Shown: piece by piece, positions 36,366-45,868 of the stretch
Layout of the letters: every line of letters begins with the position of its first letter
Numbering within the stretch: the stretch's first letter is position 1
Origin: JBAXQQ01 sp037131695
Lineage (GTDB): Bacteria; Armatimonadota; Hebobacteria; CAIYQO01
Length of the DNA: 64,000 nt
Assembly: GCA_964638715.1 (NCBI GenBank)
Contig: CAZWZF010000010.1
Location: forward strand, 1 to 64,000
Direction of reading: 5' to 3'
Position numbers and translations under genes: made by a program
Notes under the pieces: generated by a model
Told to the model about the DNA's origin: nothing
Database searches by the model: none
Seen by the model: only the letters and a program-made list of their open reading frames with translations

Positions 36366-39344
36366 ATGGTATTTACCGAACTTAACAGCGTGGAATATTT
36401 CGTCGTTCGACAGTTAACCGGTGTTAACCTGAACCAGGTTAAGGCTGGGATGATGAATGAGGAAGCAGTACCTTACGGCGATAGCGCGCAATGGAGATAT
36501 GTGCAGCCGGAATTGCTGGTAAGGTCAATAACCGATGTATTGCTGGAAAATGAATTGAAAGCGGCATTAATACGTCTGAACCCGGCAATAGCAGCAAATC
36601 CAGAATATGCCGAAAATGTGATAAACAAACTTCGCGCTATCCTTATCACTGTCAACAATGTCGGCCTGGTGCGCGCCAATGAAGAGTTTGCACGCTGGTT
36701 ATGTGGAGAGATATCATTACCAATCGGCAAGGACAACGAGCATGTTAATATTCGTCTGATAGATTTTGATGAGATAAAGAATAATTCATTCATATTGACC
36801 CGCCAGTTTAATATAAGAGCGATGGAGACAAAAATCCCTGATATTGTGATGTTTGTAAATGGGATTCCGTTAGTGGTGGGTGAGGTGAAAACCCCGGTAC
36901 GCCCGGCGATAACATGGTTTGACGCCGCCCATGATATCCATGCCGTGTATGAAAATAGTGTGCCGCAGTTGTTTGTGCCCAATGTATTATCCTTCGCCAC
37001 CGAAGGAAAAGATTTATATATCGGTGGTGTCCGCACCCCATTAGAGTTCTGGTCGCCATGGCGGTTGGAAGATGAAAAAGATACACTGCACCATTTTGCC
37101 GGTTTACAGGATGTCGCCGGTCAATTAACCCACCTGTTAAAGCCATCTACCTTGCTGGATATATTGCAATATTTTACGATATACGCCACCAGTGGCAAGA
37201 AGAAAAAGATTAAGGTAGTTTGCCGATACCAGCAGTATGAAGGCGCAAATGCCATTGTCGAACGAGTGAAAGAAGGTAAAATAAAAAAAGGCTTGATTTG
37301 GCATTTCCAGGGTTCCGGCAAATCGTTGTTGATGCTGTTCGCCGCGCAAAAAATGCGCAAACAACAGGAACTGGGTAACCCTACAGTCATGATAGTAGTT
37401 GACCGGGTTGACCTGGACACCCAGATAGCGGCTACCTTTAATACTGCCGAAGTGCCGAATATGGTAACCACCGACAGCATAAAAGTTCTTCACGACCTGC
37501 TGGAAAAAGATACCAGAAAAATCATCATCACCATGATTCACAAGTTTAAAGAAGCATACCCGGACATGAATACCCGGGATAACATAATTGTAATGGTGGA
37601 TGAAGCCCACAGAACACAGGAAGGTGACCTGGGTAGAAAAATGCGATCTGCACTGCCCAACGCATTTTTGTTTGGATTAACCGGAACACCAATAAATAAA
37701 GCCGATAAAAATACCTTCTGGGCATTCGGTGCCGAGGAAGACAGCAGCGGATATATGAGTCGTTATACCTTTCAGGAAAGTATTCGTGATAATGCCACAC
37801 TGCCATTGCATTTTGAACCGCGTCTGCCAGATTATCATATCGACAAAGAAGGGATGGACATTGCATTCAAAGAGATGGCGAATGACCTTAACGAAACAGA
37901 CCGTAATAAACTGAGCAAAAAAGCGGCAAAAATGTCGATATTCCTGAAATCGCCGGAACGGGTGCAAAATATCACCATGGATATAGTGGAACATTTCCAA
38001 AAGCATGTAGCACCAGAAGGTTTCAAAGCGATGATAGTCACCCCTGACCGTGACGCCTGTGTGTTATATAAAAAAGAGTTAGACGAATGGATGCCAACAG
38101 AAGCAAGTGCCGTTGTCATAAGCACCACAGCGAATGATGAATTGGATTTTAAGATAAAATACGCGATGGACAAAGACCAGCAGGAAAAGGTGATAGAAAA
38201 GTTTAACGACGTTGATTCTCCGTTAAAGTTTTTGATTGTCACCGCAAAGTTGCTTACTGGTTTTGACTCGCCGATTTTGCAAACCATGTACCTGGATAAA
38301 TCGTTGAAAGACCATACTTTGCTGCAGGCGATTTGTCGTACCAACCGGCTATTCCCAAACAAGACATTTGGACGTATAGTGGATTATTTCGGTGTGTTTG
38401 ATGATACAGCAAAAGCACTGGCATTTGACGAAGAATCAGTGAAAGCGGTTATCAGCAATCTGCAGGACTTGCGCGATAAACTGCCACAACAGATGGCGAA
38501 ATGCCTGTCGCATTTTGAAGGATGCGATAGAACCGCAGAAGGTTTTGAAGGTTTGCAGATGGCGCAGGACTGTATAAATACCAATGATAAGCGTGACGCC
38601 TTCGCGAAAGACTTCATTTTATTGGCAAAGATATGGGAATCACTGTCGCCGGATGATGTGTTGAAAGATTATAAAAAAGATTATAAATGGCTGTCGCAGG
38701 TTTATATCTCAGTAAAACCTGGCAGTGATGACAATGGCAGATTATTATGGCATGCGTTAGGCGCGCAAACCACCGCGATAATTCATGAGCATATTCATGT
38801 GACCGGCATTAACCAGGACATGGAAGAATTGATTCTGGATGCGGAGATAATTGACAATCTGATGAATACGAAGAATCCAAAAGATGCTGATAAGGTTATA
38901 AAGATATTGATTAGCCGATTTGGCAAGCATGGTAACGACCCAATATTTAAAAATCTGAGTGAAAGACTGGAAGAATTAAGAGATAAAGCAGAACAGGGAT
39001 TGATGAACAGTATAGATTTTATCAAGCATCTTTGTGAAATAGCAAAAGAAACATTGCAGGCAGAAAAACAGAATGAAAGCGAAGAACAGCAGAAATCGGC
39101 AAAGACGGCATTAACAGAGCTATTTCTGGCAATTAAGACAGATAAAACACCGGCTATTGTTGAACGGATAGTAAATGATATTGATGAAATTGTTCGGTTG
39201 GTGCGCTTTGACGGCTGGCAAGAAACCATCACTGGTGTCAGAGAAGTTCAACAATCTTTGCGCAAAACGTTGTTAAAATACAAATTACACAAAGATGTCG
39301 AACTATTCACCAAGTCATATGAATATATCAAAGAATATTATTGA
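36366..39344 (+). CDS. hsdR: Type I restriction endonuclease, R subunit
   Basis: A 992-aa protein, normal length. The N-terminal PD-(D/E)XK nuclease shows KIPDIVMFVNGIPLVVGEVK (about 158-177: D, E-x-K). The translocase then has KKGLIWHFQGSGKSLLMLFA (P-loop), IVMVDEAHRTQEGDLG (DEAH), FGLTGTPI, FLIVTAKLLTGFDSP and LLQAICRTNRLF (motif VI). The C-terminal helical part binds the M2S core. It cuts unmodified DNA after ATP-driven translocation. It is the last gene of the hsd operon, with GTGAGGA ahead of its ATG. Composition matches hsdM, not the ATPase/nuclease pair in between. Confidence 0.95.
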   Translation: MVFTELNSVEYFVVRQLTGVNLNQVKAGMMNEEAVPYGDSAQWRYVQPELLVRSITDVLLENELKAALIRLNPAIAANPEYAENVINKLRAILITVNNVGLVRANEEFARWLCGEISLPIGKDNEHVNIRLIDFDEIKNNSFILTRQFNIRAMETKIPDIVMFVNGIPLVVGEVKTPVRPAITWFDAAHDIHAVYENSVPQLFVPNVLSFATEGKDLYIGGVRTPLEFWSPWRLEDEKDTLHHFAGLQDVAGQLTHLLKPSTLLDILQYFTIYATSGKKKKIKVVCRYQQYEGANAIVERVKEGKIKKGLIWHFQGSGKSLLMLFAAQKMRKQQELGNPTVMIVVDRVDLDTQIAATFNTAEVPNMVTTDSIKVLHDLLEKDTRKIIITMIHKFKEAYPDMNTRDNIIVMVDEAHRTQEGDLGRKMRSALPNAFLFGLTGTPINKADKNTFWAFGAEEDSSGYMSRYTFQESIRDNATLPLHFEPRLPDYHIDKEGMDIAFKEMANDLNETDRNKLSKKAAKMSIFLKSPERVQNITMDIVEHFQKHVAPEGFKAMIVTPDRDACVLYKKELDEWMPTEASAVVISTTANDELDFKIKYAMDKDQQEKVIEKFNDVDSPLKFLIVTAKLLTGFDSPILQTMYLDKSLKDHTLLQAICRTNRLFPNKTFGRIVDYFGVFDDTAKALAFDEESVKAVISNLQDLRDKLPQQMAKCLSHFEGCDRTAEGFEGLQMAQDCINTNDKRDAFAKDFILLAKIWESLSPDDVLKDYKKDYKWLSQVYISVKPGSDDNGRLLWHALGAQTTAIIHEHIHVTGINQDMEELILDAEIIDNLMNTKNPKDADKVIKILISRFGKHGNDPIFKNLSERLEELRDKAEQGLMNSIDFIKHLCEIAKETLQAEKQNESEEQQKSAKTALTELFLAIKTDKTPAIVERIVNDIDEIVRLVRFDGWQETITGVREVQQSLRKTLLKYKLHKDVELFTKSYEYIKEYY

Positions 39345-39367
39345 ACTTGATGTAAAGGTACAAACCA

Positions 39368-40198
39368 ATGAACCCAACCCTGAGTATTTTCCCAAAATTT
39401 TTCAATAACCTTTCGCTATTGGAATTGGCCGGCTTGATTCGCGATGTCGGTCTTGACACCACGAACCTGGTAGTGCGGGGTGGTTTTTGGGTGTCACCAG
39501 AGAATATCGCTACCGAGTTGCCAGTATTTATGCGCAGCATGGCTGCCGAAGGGTTGCAGGTAAAATTTGCCACCACCGGCTATTCGGCGCGGGAACTGGT
39601 GCTAAACAGCGACCCTTTGAAGATTATGGCGGATAACGGCATCGAATATTTCCGCATGGGTTATTTTAGTTATGACCGCGATGTGCATGGTGCCATTACT
39701 GGCGCACGCGCCGACTTATCGGAATTGGCTGCGAAATGCGCGGCGGCAGGTATCCGCGGAGTATACCAGGTGCATCACGGTACACTTATCTCAAATGCAT
39801 CTGCAGCATATATGGTATTCAATGGATTATCATCAAAATCTTTAGGTGTTGAACTTGACCCGGGAAACCAATGTTACGAAGGTTGGGAGAATATAAACCG
39901 TTCAATTAACCTGCTGGGTGACTATTTCTGCGCCATGGGGATTAAAGATACAATAATGAAGCGAGATACCACAAAAATAAACACATCCTCAAAAGGCTGG
40001 TATCGCGAATTCGTGCCATTGAATGAAGGTGTGATTGACTGGTATGAAATAGTTCGGGCATTGAAAGCTGCAGGTTTCGGCAGCCACCTGGTATTTATGC
40101 CATTTTATGATGAAAATAACCTGCCGGAAATGCGAAGAAAACTGAAAATAGAAGTAGCATACCTGCGCCAAGTAATTGCTGATGTGATGGGAGAATAA
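39368..40198 (+). CDS. Sugar phosphate isomerase/epimerase-like TIM-barrel protein
   Basis: A 276-aa protein with a xylose-isomerase-like TIM-barrel pattern: LAGLIRDVGLDTTNLVVRGG, YFRMGYFSYDRD, IRGVYQVHHGTLISN, LGVELDPGNQCYEG, MGIKDTIMKRD, REFVPLNEGVIDWYEIVRAL and HLVFMPFYDENN. Metal-binding E, D, H and E residues are recognisable. It overlaps the downstream cupin gene by 1 nt (TAATG), so the two act together, probably on a sugar or sugar acid of unknown identity. Confidence 0.8.
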   Translation: MNPTLSIFPKFFNNLSLLELAGLIRDVGLDTTNLVVRGGFWVSPENIATELPVFMRSMAAEGLQVKFATTGYSARELVLNSDPLKIMADNGIEYFRMGYFSYDRDVHGAITGARADLSELAAKCAAAGIRGVYQVHHGTLISNASAAYMVFNGLSSKSLGVELDPGNQCYEGWENINRSINLLGDYFCAMGIKDTIMKRDTTKINTSSKGWYREFVPLNEGVIDWYEIVRALKAAGFGSHLVFMPFYDENNLPEMRRKLKIEVAYLRQVIADVMGE

Positions 40199-40548
40199 TG
40201 ATGGAAGAAAAACGATACATGGTAAGCCAGTTGGACGATATCGACCCGGTGCCATGCCCATGCGGCATGTCGCGCCGTGCTTTCGTATCACCGGATAACC
40301 CAGTCGCCACTCTGCACATGGTGGATATCTCGATAAATGCCAAAAAGCATTACCACAAAAAGCTGACCGAGATTTACCTGATTTTAGAGGGTGAAGGCGA
40401 GATGGAACTGGACGATGAAATAATCCCGGTGAAACCGCTAACCGCCATATTCATAAAGCCAGGCTGCCGCCACCGCGCGTTGGGCAACCTGAAAATAGTG
40501 AATATTCCGGTGCCAGCATTTGATCCGAATGACGAATGGTTTGATTAA
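40198..40548 (+). CDS. Cupin-domain protein
   Basis: A 116-aa single-domain protein. HYHKKLTEIYLILEGEGEME (cupin motif 1, H-x-H...E) and PGCRHRAL (motif 2 His) give a full metal site. Small cupins of this type act as sugar isomerases, epimerases or binding proteins. Translational coupling to the TIM-barrel isomerase supports a shared carbohydrate pathway; the substrate is not visible. Confidence 0.85.
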   Translation: MMEEKRYMVSQLDDIDPVPCPCGMSRRAFVSPDNPVATLHMVDISINAKKHYHKKLTEIYLILEGEGEMELDDEIIPVKPLTAIFIKPGCRHRALGNLKIVNIPVPAFDPNDEWFD

Positions 40549-40629
40549 AATGCTGCTTAAAAATTAATTAACAACAAAAAGTTTTTCGGGTTATAACCCG
40601 TAAAACTATTGCAGAATTGTAAACAATCT

Positions 40630-41292
40630 TCAAAAATGAAGTGCCTTCTTATTGCACACTATCACGCATCTGCTGCATTTTATGCAATCTCCATTGCATA
40701 CCATGCCGGATTCTTTGGCTGCTGCTGATGCCGGGTTGATTTCCATTGGACATGCTTTGGCACACAGACCGCAATCTACACAATGGGTTGAATTTATTTG
40801 CAGCGGCATCTCTTTTTTCCCTATCCAATTTGCCATGCTGCCCATTGGGCAAAATGCACACCATGATCGCGGACGATATACGAAAGCAAGAACTATACCG
40901 ACAATAGTGGTGAACGCCAGTAGATTAACGAATACCAGACCCATTGCCGGATAATTGCCCCAATGCTGCCATAAACCAAATGCCATCGACCCCATCATAA
41001 ATGCCAGCACTGCAATGCGAAAAATATTTATTCGAAAGAACTTCGGCAGCGATTTCCCTGGACTTAATTTTTGCATGACAATATCAAAAAATGACCCGCG
41101 CGGACAAACATCGCACCATGCCCGACCAAACTTAAACGCAACAATAATCGACGCAAACATGCAAATTAGCACCGCAAAACCCAAAATCGGGTAAAAATAC
41201 CCGCCAATTATCGCAACAGGCAAAGCAAGCCAAATTATCGTCTTCGTACCGTATCTCTGCCAGTAATTATCCCGCGGGGTCTTGTTTTTCAT
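40630..41292 (-). CDS. NapH/NosR-like 4Fe-4S membrane protein
   Basis: A 220-aa protein. Four or five hydrophobic segments (IIWLALPVAIIGGYFYPILG, VLICMFASIIVAF, IAVLAFMMGSMAFG, GLVFVNLLAFTTIVGIVLAF) alternate with cytoplasmic Cys motifs CDVCPRG and CAFCPMG, the CXXCP signature of the NapH/NosR/CcoG family. Two ferredoxin-like clusters end the protein: CVDCGLCAKACPMEI and CIKCSRCVIVCNKKAL. These proteins pass electrons from quinol to periplasmic or maturation partners. No reductase genes are nearby, so the partner is unknown. A palindromic operator-like sequence lies at its promoter. Confidence 0.85.
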   Translation of the reverse strand: MKNKTPRDNYWQRYGTKTIIWLALPVAIIGGYFYPILGFAVLICMFASIIVAFKFGRAWCDVCPRGSFFDIVMQKLSPGKSLPKFFRINIFRIAVLAFMMGSMAFGLWQHWGNYPAMGLVFVNLLAFTTIVGIVLAFVYRPRSWCAFCPMGSMANWIGKKEMPLQINSTHCVDCGLCAKACPMEINPASAAAKESGMVCNGDCIKCSRCVIVCNKKALHF

Positions 41293-41305
41293 AACTTTAC
41301 CACCT

Positions 41306-41323
41306 TATAACTATATCGTTATA
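41306..41323 (-). promoter_or_regulatory. Palindromic operator-like site upstream of the iron-sulfur protein
   Basis: TATAACTATATCGTTATA, 14 nt upstream of the start codon at 41292, is an inverted repeat with TATAAC/GTTATA arms, of the kind bound by ArsR- or GntR-like dimers. No regulator gene is next to it. Confidence 0.5.
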
Positions 41324-41558
41324 TAATCATACAGCACTAAATGATATCTGTCAAGAGGGAAAGAAATATTTTTCAACAATTATCTAAATTTCTCTCATTA
41401 AAAAAATTTCAATCGTAAACCTCCTTGCTGTTTGCATTAATTTGCATTAAATGCAAACAGACGTTTTCTCATTCATAACCTAATTATTTTCTTATATGAT
41501 TTCGTATACGAAAAATTAGTATTTTTTAATATTTTTTTAATATTTTTTTAAATACCTA

Positions 41559-41587
41559 TTGACTGCTTGGGTATTCTGTGGTTATAT
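41559..41587 (+). promoter_or_regulatory. Promoter of mraZ with MraZ-box-like repeats
   Basis: TTGACT (41559-41564), a 17-bp spacer and TTATAT (41582-41587). GGGTAT occurs inside the spacer, and again as TGGGTATTTTTACCCA at about 41640-41655 downstream. MraZ autoregulates through short TGGG-type repeats near its own promoter, so these are likely operator boxes. A T-rich tract with repeated TATTTTTTTAA units lies just upstream. Confidence 0.6.
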
Positions 41588-41676
41588 TTAGTAGTTCCAA
41601 CCCAGAATTATCTGGTAAAATGTCATTTTTTAATGTTTTATGGGTATTTTTACCCATAAAACAGCTTGAGGAAAGA

Positions 41677-42168
41677 ATGGATTTATTCGGCGAGTCCGAG
41701 GGTCATGTCGTTGACGACCGCAATCGAATCTGTGTTCCAAACCGCTTCAAATCATTTTTTGAAATGGGTGGCTACCTCATGCGCGACTTTAGCGGGAATT
41801 GTTTAGTATATAATCCGGCTTCACGAATGGAAGCTGTCAAGGCACAGATAACTGATGTAAAGCAGCAGTTATCATCAAGCGACCCGACAAGTTTTATCCA
41901 GGTGCAGCAAGCCAACGAGTTATTATCTCGCTATATCGGCGTTATGCAGCCAGTGATAATGGATGCTCAAGGCAGAATAGCACTGCCAACCGGTTTAAAA
42001 CGTCGCGCCGGAATAAACAACACCGTTGTATTTTTGGCGTTGGGTGATCATTTGGAAATATGGGATCAGGAAAAATGGCAGCAGTATGAAGAAAACAGCC
42101 TGAACCCGGAATTTATGACCCAGGCGTTATCGGCAGTCGCTCCAGTAAAACGGAGTGAAATTGAGTAA
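41677..42168 (+). CDS. mraZ: Transcriptional regulator MraZ
   Basis: Start taken at 41677 (MDLFGESEGHVVDDRNRICV) after GAGGAAAG, giving 163 aa; a longer frame from 41578 has no ribosome site. Two AbrB-like half-domains are visible: HVVDDRNRICVPNRFKSFFE and PVIMDAQGRIALPTGLKRRA, each ending in a DxxxR-type loop, then NTVVFLALGDHLEIWD. MraZ is the ring-shaped repressor at the head of division and cell-wall clusters. Here rsmH, which normally follows, is absent. Confidence 0.93.
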   Translation: MDLFGESEGHVVDDRNRICVPNRFKSFFEMGGYLMRDFSGNCLVYNPASRMEAVKAQITDVKQQLSSSDPTSFIQVQQANELLSRYIGVMQPVIMDAQGRIALPTGLKRRAGINNTVVFLALGDHLEIWDQEKWQQYEENSLNPEFMTQALSAVAPVKRSEIE

Positions 42169-42344
42169 CAGCCATTAAGTTGGCAGATTTATTTCTCCGG
42201 TCTGTATATAAAATGTAAATCAGGCCGCGGAGTCCAGGTGGTCACCTTGGACTTCATCGCTCAGTCAAAGTAATTTTATTGTCGACGGATTACACCGTCT
42301 CGCAGCAACATCAAAGCAACGTTTTTTACGTTAGAGGTGACCAC
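42169..42344 (+). promoter_or_regulatory. mraZ-ftsL intergenic leader with hairpin
   Basis: About 175 bp without a gene. GTCCAGGTG and CACCTTGGAC (about 42231-42252) form a hairpin in the leader of the ftsL-like gene. It could be an attenuator or the remains of a repeat. Confidence 0.4.
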
Positions 42345-42854
42345 ATGGCAAATACAGCAACAGCATTCAAACTTGATGCAGACATTCAAGAGCAAGTACA
42401 GGAACAATTAATTTTAACTCCAACGCACAATCAGCAGGTGCGTCCATCTGCGTTCGTCCAATTTTTAGAAAAAAAATGGCCGGTATCAATTCTTGTCTTG
42501 CTGTTATGTGTTGGCTTGCAGTCATTTTGCCATGTCATTATTGCCAACCAGGACTATCAGCGCCAGCGCACCAGCAGACAGCTTGCACAGTTGGAAGCTG
42601 ACAAGCGCCACAACATGCTGATATTAGATAAGTTGGCCACCAAGCCGCGCATGATTAAAATGGCGCAGGTTATCGGACTGGCACAGCCAAGCACTGATCG
42701 GCTGCACATCATCAAATCCGCCAGCACCGGGCCGGCACGCCAGATAGCAAAAGAAAAAAGCACGAAGAGCGCATGGGCAAAATCCGGGTCAATGTGGGCC
42801 GCGGTATTTAAAAGAATCGGCCACGGACCTGGTGTAGCGACGCTCAACGATTAA
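42345..42854 (+). CDS. FtsL-like single-pass membrane protein
   Basis: Start at 42345 (MANTATAFKLDADIQEQVQE) after AGAGGTG, giving 169 aa. It has a cytoplasmic N-terminus of about 48 aa, one transmembrane helix (VSILVLLLCVGLQSFCHVII, about 50-69) and then a coiled coil (DYQRQRTSRQLAQLEADKRH). This is the FtsL architecture: a small bitopic protein that links FtsQ/FtsB to FtsI in the divisome. The sequence itself is poorly conserved, so the call rests on topology and on position before ftsI. The C-terminal tail is basic. Confidence 0.7.
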   Translation: MANTATAFKLDADIQEQVQEQLILTPTHNQQVRPSAFVQFLEKKWPVSILVLLLCVGLQSFCHVIIANQDYQRQRTSRQLAQLEADKRHNMLILDKLATKPRMIKMAQVIGLAQPSTDRLHIIKSASTGPARQIAKEKSTKSAWAKSGSMWAAVFKRIGHGPGVATLND

Positions 42855-42876
42855 ATATTAATTATTAAATTATCGA

Positions 42877-42907
42877 GCCTTCCTCACCCAAGCAGGAAGG
42901 CTTTTTT
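42877..42907 (+). terminator. Terminator between the ftsL-like gene and ftsI
   Basis: GCCTTCCT (42877-42884) pairs with AGGAAGGC (42894-42901), followed by six Ts. It lies 20 nt before the ftsI start and may attenuate its transcription. Confidence 0.88.
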
Positions 42908-42927
42908 ATTCATCTTCTGGTGACGTT

Positions 42928-45615
42928 ATGACTGAATCCAGCCCGCGAAAGCCTTTATTTAAGAAAAATATAGTATTTGCCAGCCGATGGTTTGGCATGA
43001 TTTTCATTGTCATATTTTTATGGTTGGCAGCATTGCAGATATTTCAGGTCGGCCATTTCGCAACAATGGGCAGCGGCCGAGAAACCAAAACCATCACCAA
43101 ACACCAGCGCGGCAGAATTCTCGACCGCAATGGCAAAACTCTGGCAATTGACGATGTTTCAGTATCTGTTTATTGCGATCCGGTCATGATTACCTTCCCC
43201 GGCGATACTAAAGCGGAATCCATGTATGACCCGAATGGTGCATACAATACTAAAAATGGACCTATTGACTTTGTCGTTAAGAATCTCGCGCCTATTTTTG
43301 ATTGGAAAGAAGACGCGCTGTTTACCGAAATCACCCGGGTGCCGGATTTTGTATGGATAAAACGCAAAGACATTTCACCCGAAGCAGTCGCAACTATAAA
43401 AAGCTATAGCTTGCCCGGTGTTAAGATCGGACCGGATGGCAGAAAATTTTTCATTGAATTTGACGCAGTAGACTTTAAATATACTGATGGCATTTCTGAC
43501 AGCATCGGCGAAGTTATCGGCATGGCACCATCAACAATAGAAAAAGAACTGGGTATTCTTTCTGACAAAAAGAGTGAGTATCTAAAGTTTGTAAAAATAC
43601 ACCCGGATGAAAACTCGCAGAAAATAGCTAAAAAGAACCGGGTTTACCGCCTTAGTGAAACTGCAACTACTACAGAGAAAAAACAGATCGAAGACCTGCG
43701 GCTGAATGGCATTACATTTATCGATGCCGGGCAAAATATCTCCGTGGGCTGTTATACCAAGGCTTTTCGCGGGATTACGCCAATGGCAAGCATTGACGAT
43801 ACCGCCGCCATGCTGGCACCGATATTGAATATGGATTTGGTGAAGTTGAAGCGAACCATGCAGGGAAAACTGCGGTATGTATCTATAAAGAAAAACCTTA
43901 CCGATGCCCAATACAAAAAGTTCAGCGAATTACAGGCATCAATATTTGTGGTAAAACCCGGCAAAGTGTTGGAATCAAACGATGATGCCAAAGGCGACCC
44001 GCAGACAAGATTGATAAAAGCGGCAGAAAGGCTTTACCGGCTGATTCACAACCTGAAAAAAGATGACCCACTGGAGCCGCGGCCTGGCAAGAAAGAATTG
44101 ATATCGCTGCAAGATATTGAAACAAAGCTAATGCCCGGCGCACCCATCGGGAAAATGGTGACAGTTGGCGATAAAGCTAAAAACAGTTCGATTATCCTGC
44201 CGATTAAGCGCTTGATATTATCACTGGAAAACAAGCCGATTCCCGGCGTAGTATATGGTTTACCCGGGGTGAAAACCGAAGAAAAAATGGTGCGCGAATA
44301 CCCGTACAGTTCGGTATTATCGCAAACCCTGGGATACATGGAACAAACCAGCGAAGATAAATTTGAAGGTGTATTCGGGTTGGAAAAATGGCTGGAACCG
44401 CAATTAGCAGGTACAGATGGCGAAGAAGTGCAGATACGCGACGGACGCGGCAATGCAGTACCTGATACCTATAGAAAAACAGACCCGATAGATGGCAAAG
44501 ATGTAACCACCACCATTGATATCAACATTCAGGAAGTTGCCGAAGAAGAGATAGCGAAATCAGTAGCAGCCCATAAGGCAAAAGGCGGCATTTGCGTAGT
44601 TATGAACCCGAAGAACGGGGAAATACTGGCAATGGCCAGCACCCCAACCTGGGACGCCAACAGGCGCGGTGAATACAAAGGATCATGGATTAACCCGATA
44701 ATCAGCAACGTCTACGAGCCTGGTTCCACTTTCAAACTGGTAATCACTACCGCGGCATTGGATACCGGAAAAATTAAACCCGGCCAGCAGTTTATCAATT
44801 GTACCGGCGCACTATCAATCGCTGGCGGACGACCCATTCATGAGGCGCACCATGCTCATGGTCCCACTGATGCTAAAAGGTTGATGGAACAGTCCTGCAA
44901 CCTGGGTGCGGCATTGCTGGCATACCGCATGGGATATGACAAAACAGTGGAATGGGTGAAAAAATTCGGCTTTACTCAGCGTACCGGATTAGAAAAATCA
45001 ATCAACAGCAATATAAAATATTCCACCGAAGCGGCGGGAAGAATGCCGTTGAAAGAAATGCACGAGCGCGGGTCAACGCTGGCACAGGTAGGTTTTGGAC
45101 AATCTATCACCATCACCCCGCTGCAGTTGGCGGCCGCGTATGCATCTGTCGCTAATAAAGGCGTCTATATTGCCCCGCATCTATTGTCGGACGACCAGCT
45201 TGCCGACCCGCCGGAAACGCACCGGGTATGCAAAGAATCAACCGCTAAGTTGATGATGTATTATATGGAAAATTGCGTATTAAACGGCACCGGAACCGCC
45301 GCCGCTATTGCCGGTTATCGCGTTGGCGGTAAAACAGGAACCGCACAAAAAGCTGTAAGTGGTTTTGGCTATTCAAAAGGTCTGCATGTCGGTTCGTTCT
45401 GCGGTATTATGCCTATGGATGACCCGCAATTAGTAGTGGTTGCCGTTATCGACGAACCGACCTTCGGTTATTACGGTGGTGTAGTCGCCGCCCCGGTGGT
45501 CCAGGTAGTAGGCGAAAAATCTCTGAAATTTATGAATATATTGCCAAAACAAGGGGTAGGAATTCCGCCAAAACTGAGAAATAAAATGGGCGGTATGAAA
45601 AAACCGGGAGATTAG
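42928..45615 (+). CDS. ftsI: Penicillin-binding protein, FtsI/PBP2-type peptidoglycan transpeptidase
   Basis: An 895-aa protein, much longer than the usual 550-700. One N-terminal membrane helix (FGMIFIVIFLWLAALQIF) is followed by the pedestal domain with RGRILDRNGKTLAIDD. An unusually long region (about 90-490) precedes the catalytic part. The transpeptidase has EPGSTFKLV (Ser near 600 with the Lys three residues on), SCNLGAALL (SxN) and GGKTGTAQKAV (KTG). It crosslinks septal peptidoglycan. The enlarged pedestal includes a second DDTAAMLAPILNMDLVKLKR-type segment, suggesting an internal duplication or lineage-specific insertion. Confidence 0.92.
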   Translation: MTESSPRKPLFKKNIVFASRWFGMIFIVIFLWLAALQIFQVGHFATMGSGRETKTITKHQRGRILDRNGKTLAIDDVSVSVYCDPVMITFPGDTKAESMYDPNGAYNTKNGPIDFVVKNLAPIFDWKEDALFTEITRVPDFVWIKRKDISPEAVATIKSYSLPGVKIGPDGRKFFIEFDAVDFKYTDGISDSIGEVIGMAPSTIEKELGILSDKKSEYLKFVKIHPDENSQKIAKKNRVYRLSETATTTEKKQIEDLRLNGITFIDAGQNISVGCYTKAFRGITPMASIDDTAAMLAPILNMDLVKLKRTMQGKLRYVSIKKNLTDAQYKKFSELQASIFVVKPGKVLESNDDAKGDPQTRLIKAAERLYRLIHNLKKDDPLEPRPGKKELISLQDIETKLMPGAPIGKMVTVGDKAKNSSIILPIKRLILSLENKPIPGVVYGLPGVKTEEKMVREYPYSSVLSQTLGYMEQTSEDKFEGVFGLEKWLEPQLAGTDGEEVQIRDGRGNAVPDTYRKTDPIDGKDVTTTIDINIQEVAEEEIAKSVAAHKAKGGICVVMNPKNGEILAMASTPTWDANRRGEYKGSWINPIISNVYEPGSTFKLVITTAALDTGKIKPGQQFINCTGALSIAGGRPIHEAHHAHGPTDAKRLMEQSCNLGAALLAYRMGYDKTVEWVKKFGFTQRTGLEKSINSNIKYSTEAAGRMPLKEMHERGSTLAQVGFGQSITITPLQLAAAYASVANKGVYIAPHLLSDDQLADPPETHRVCKESTAKLMMYYMENCVLNGTGTAAAIAGYRVGGKTGTAQKAVSGFGYSKGLHVGSFCGIMPMDDPQLVVVAVIDEPTFGYYGGVVAAPVVQVVGEKSLKFMNILPKQGVGIPPKLRNKMGGMKKPGD

Positions 45616-45644
45616 AAGATATAGCCCTCCCTCGAAAGGAGAGG

Positions 45645-45789
45645 GGCTTTTTGCAAAACCCCGATGTGACAGACACCTTCCTGGCTTCGCCACTCGGTGT
45701 CAGTCACTGAAAGTTGTTCTTCCCCTCTCCACCCGGGGAGGGGATTTAAGATATCAATCTATAATTTAAAATAGGTTTTCCAATAGCCT
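45645..45789. repeat. MITE-like repeat, copy C
   Basis: Terminal inverted repeats GGCTTTTTGCAAAACC (45645-45660) and GGTTTTCCAATAGCCT (45774-45789). It includes the GACACC...GGTGTC hairpin at 45672-45701 and a CCCCTCTCC/GGGGAGGGG module. Confidence 0.75.
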
Positions 45790-45868
45790 GCTCAATTCTC
45801 AAATTGCCAACTTCCCCCAAAATCAGGTATACTTCACTACCTCTGGTATGTTTCAGAGCTAAAAAATT

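Noticed and set aside
36473..37036. 187-aa minus-strand frame inside hsdR
   Set aside because: Antisense shadow of a well-supported type I restriction gene.
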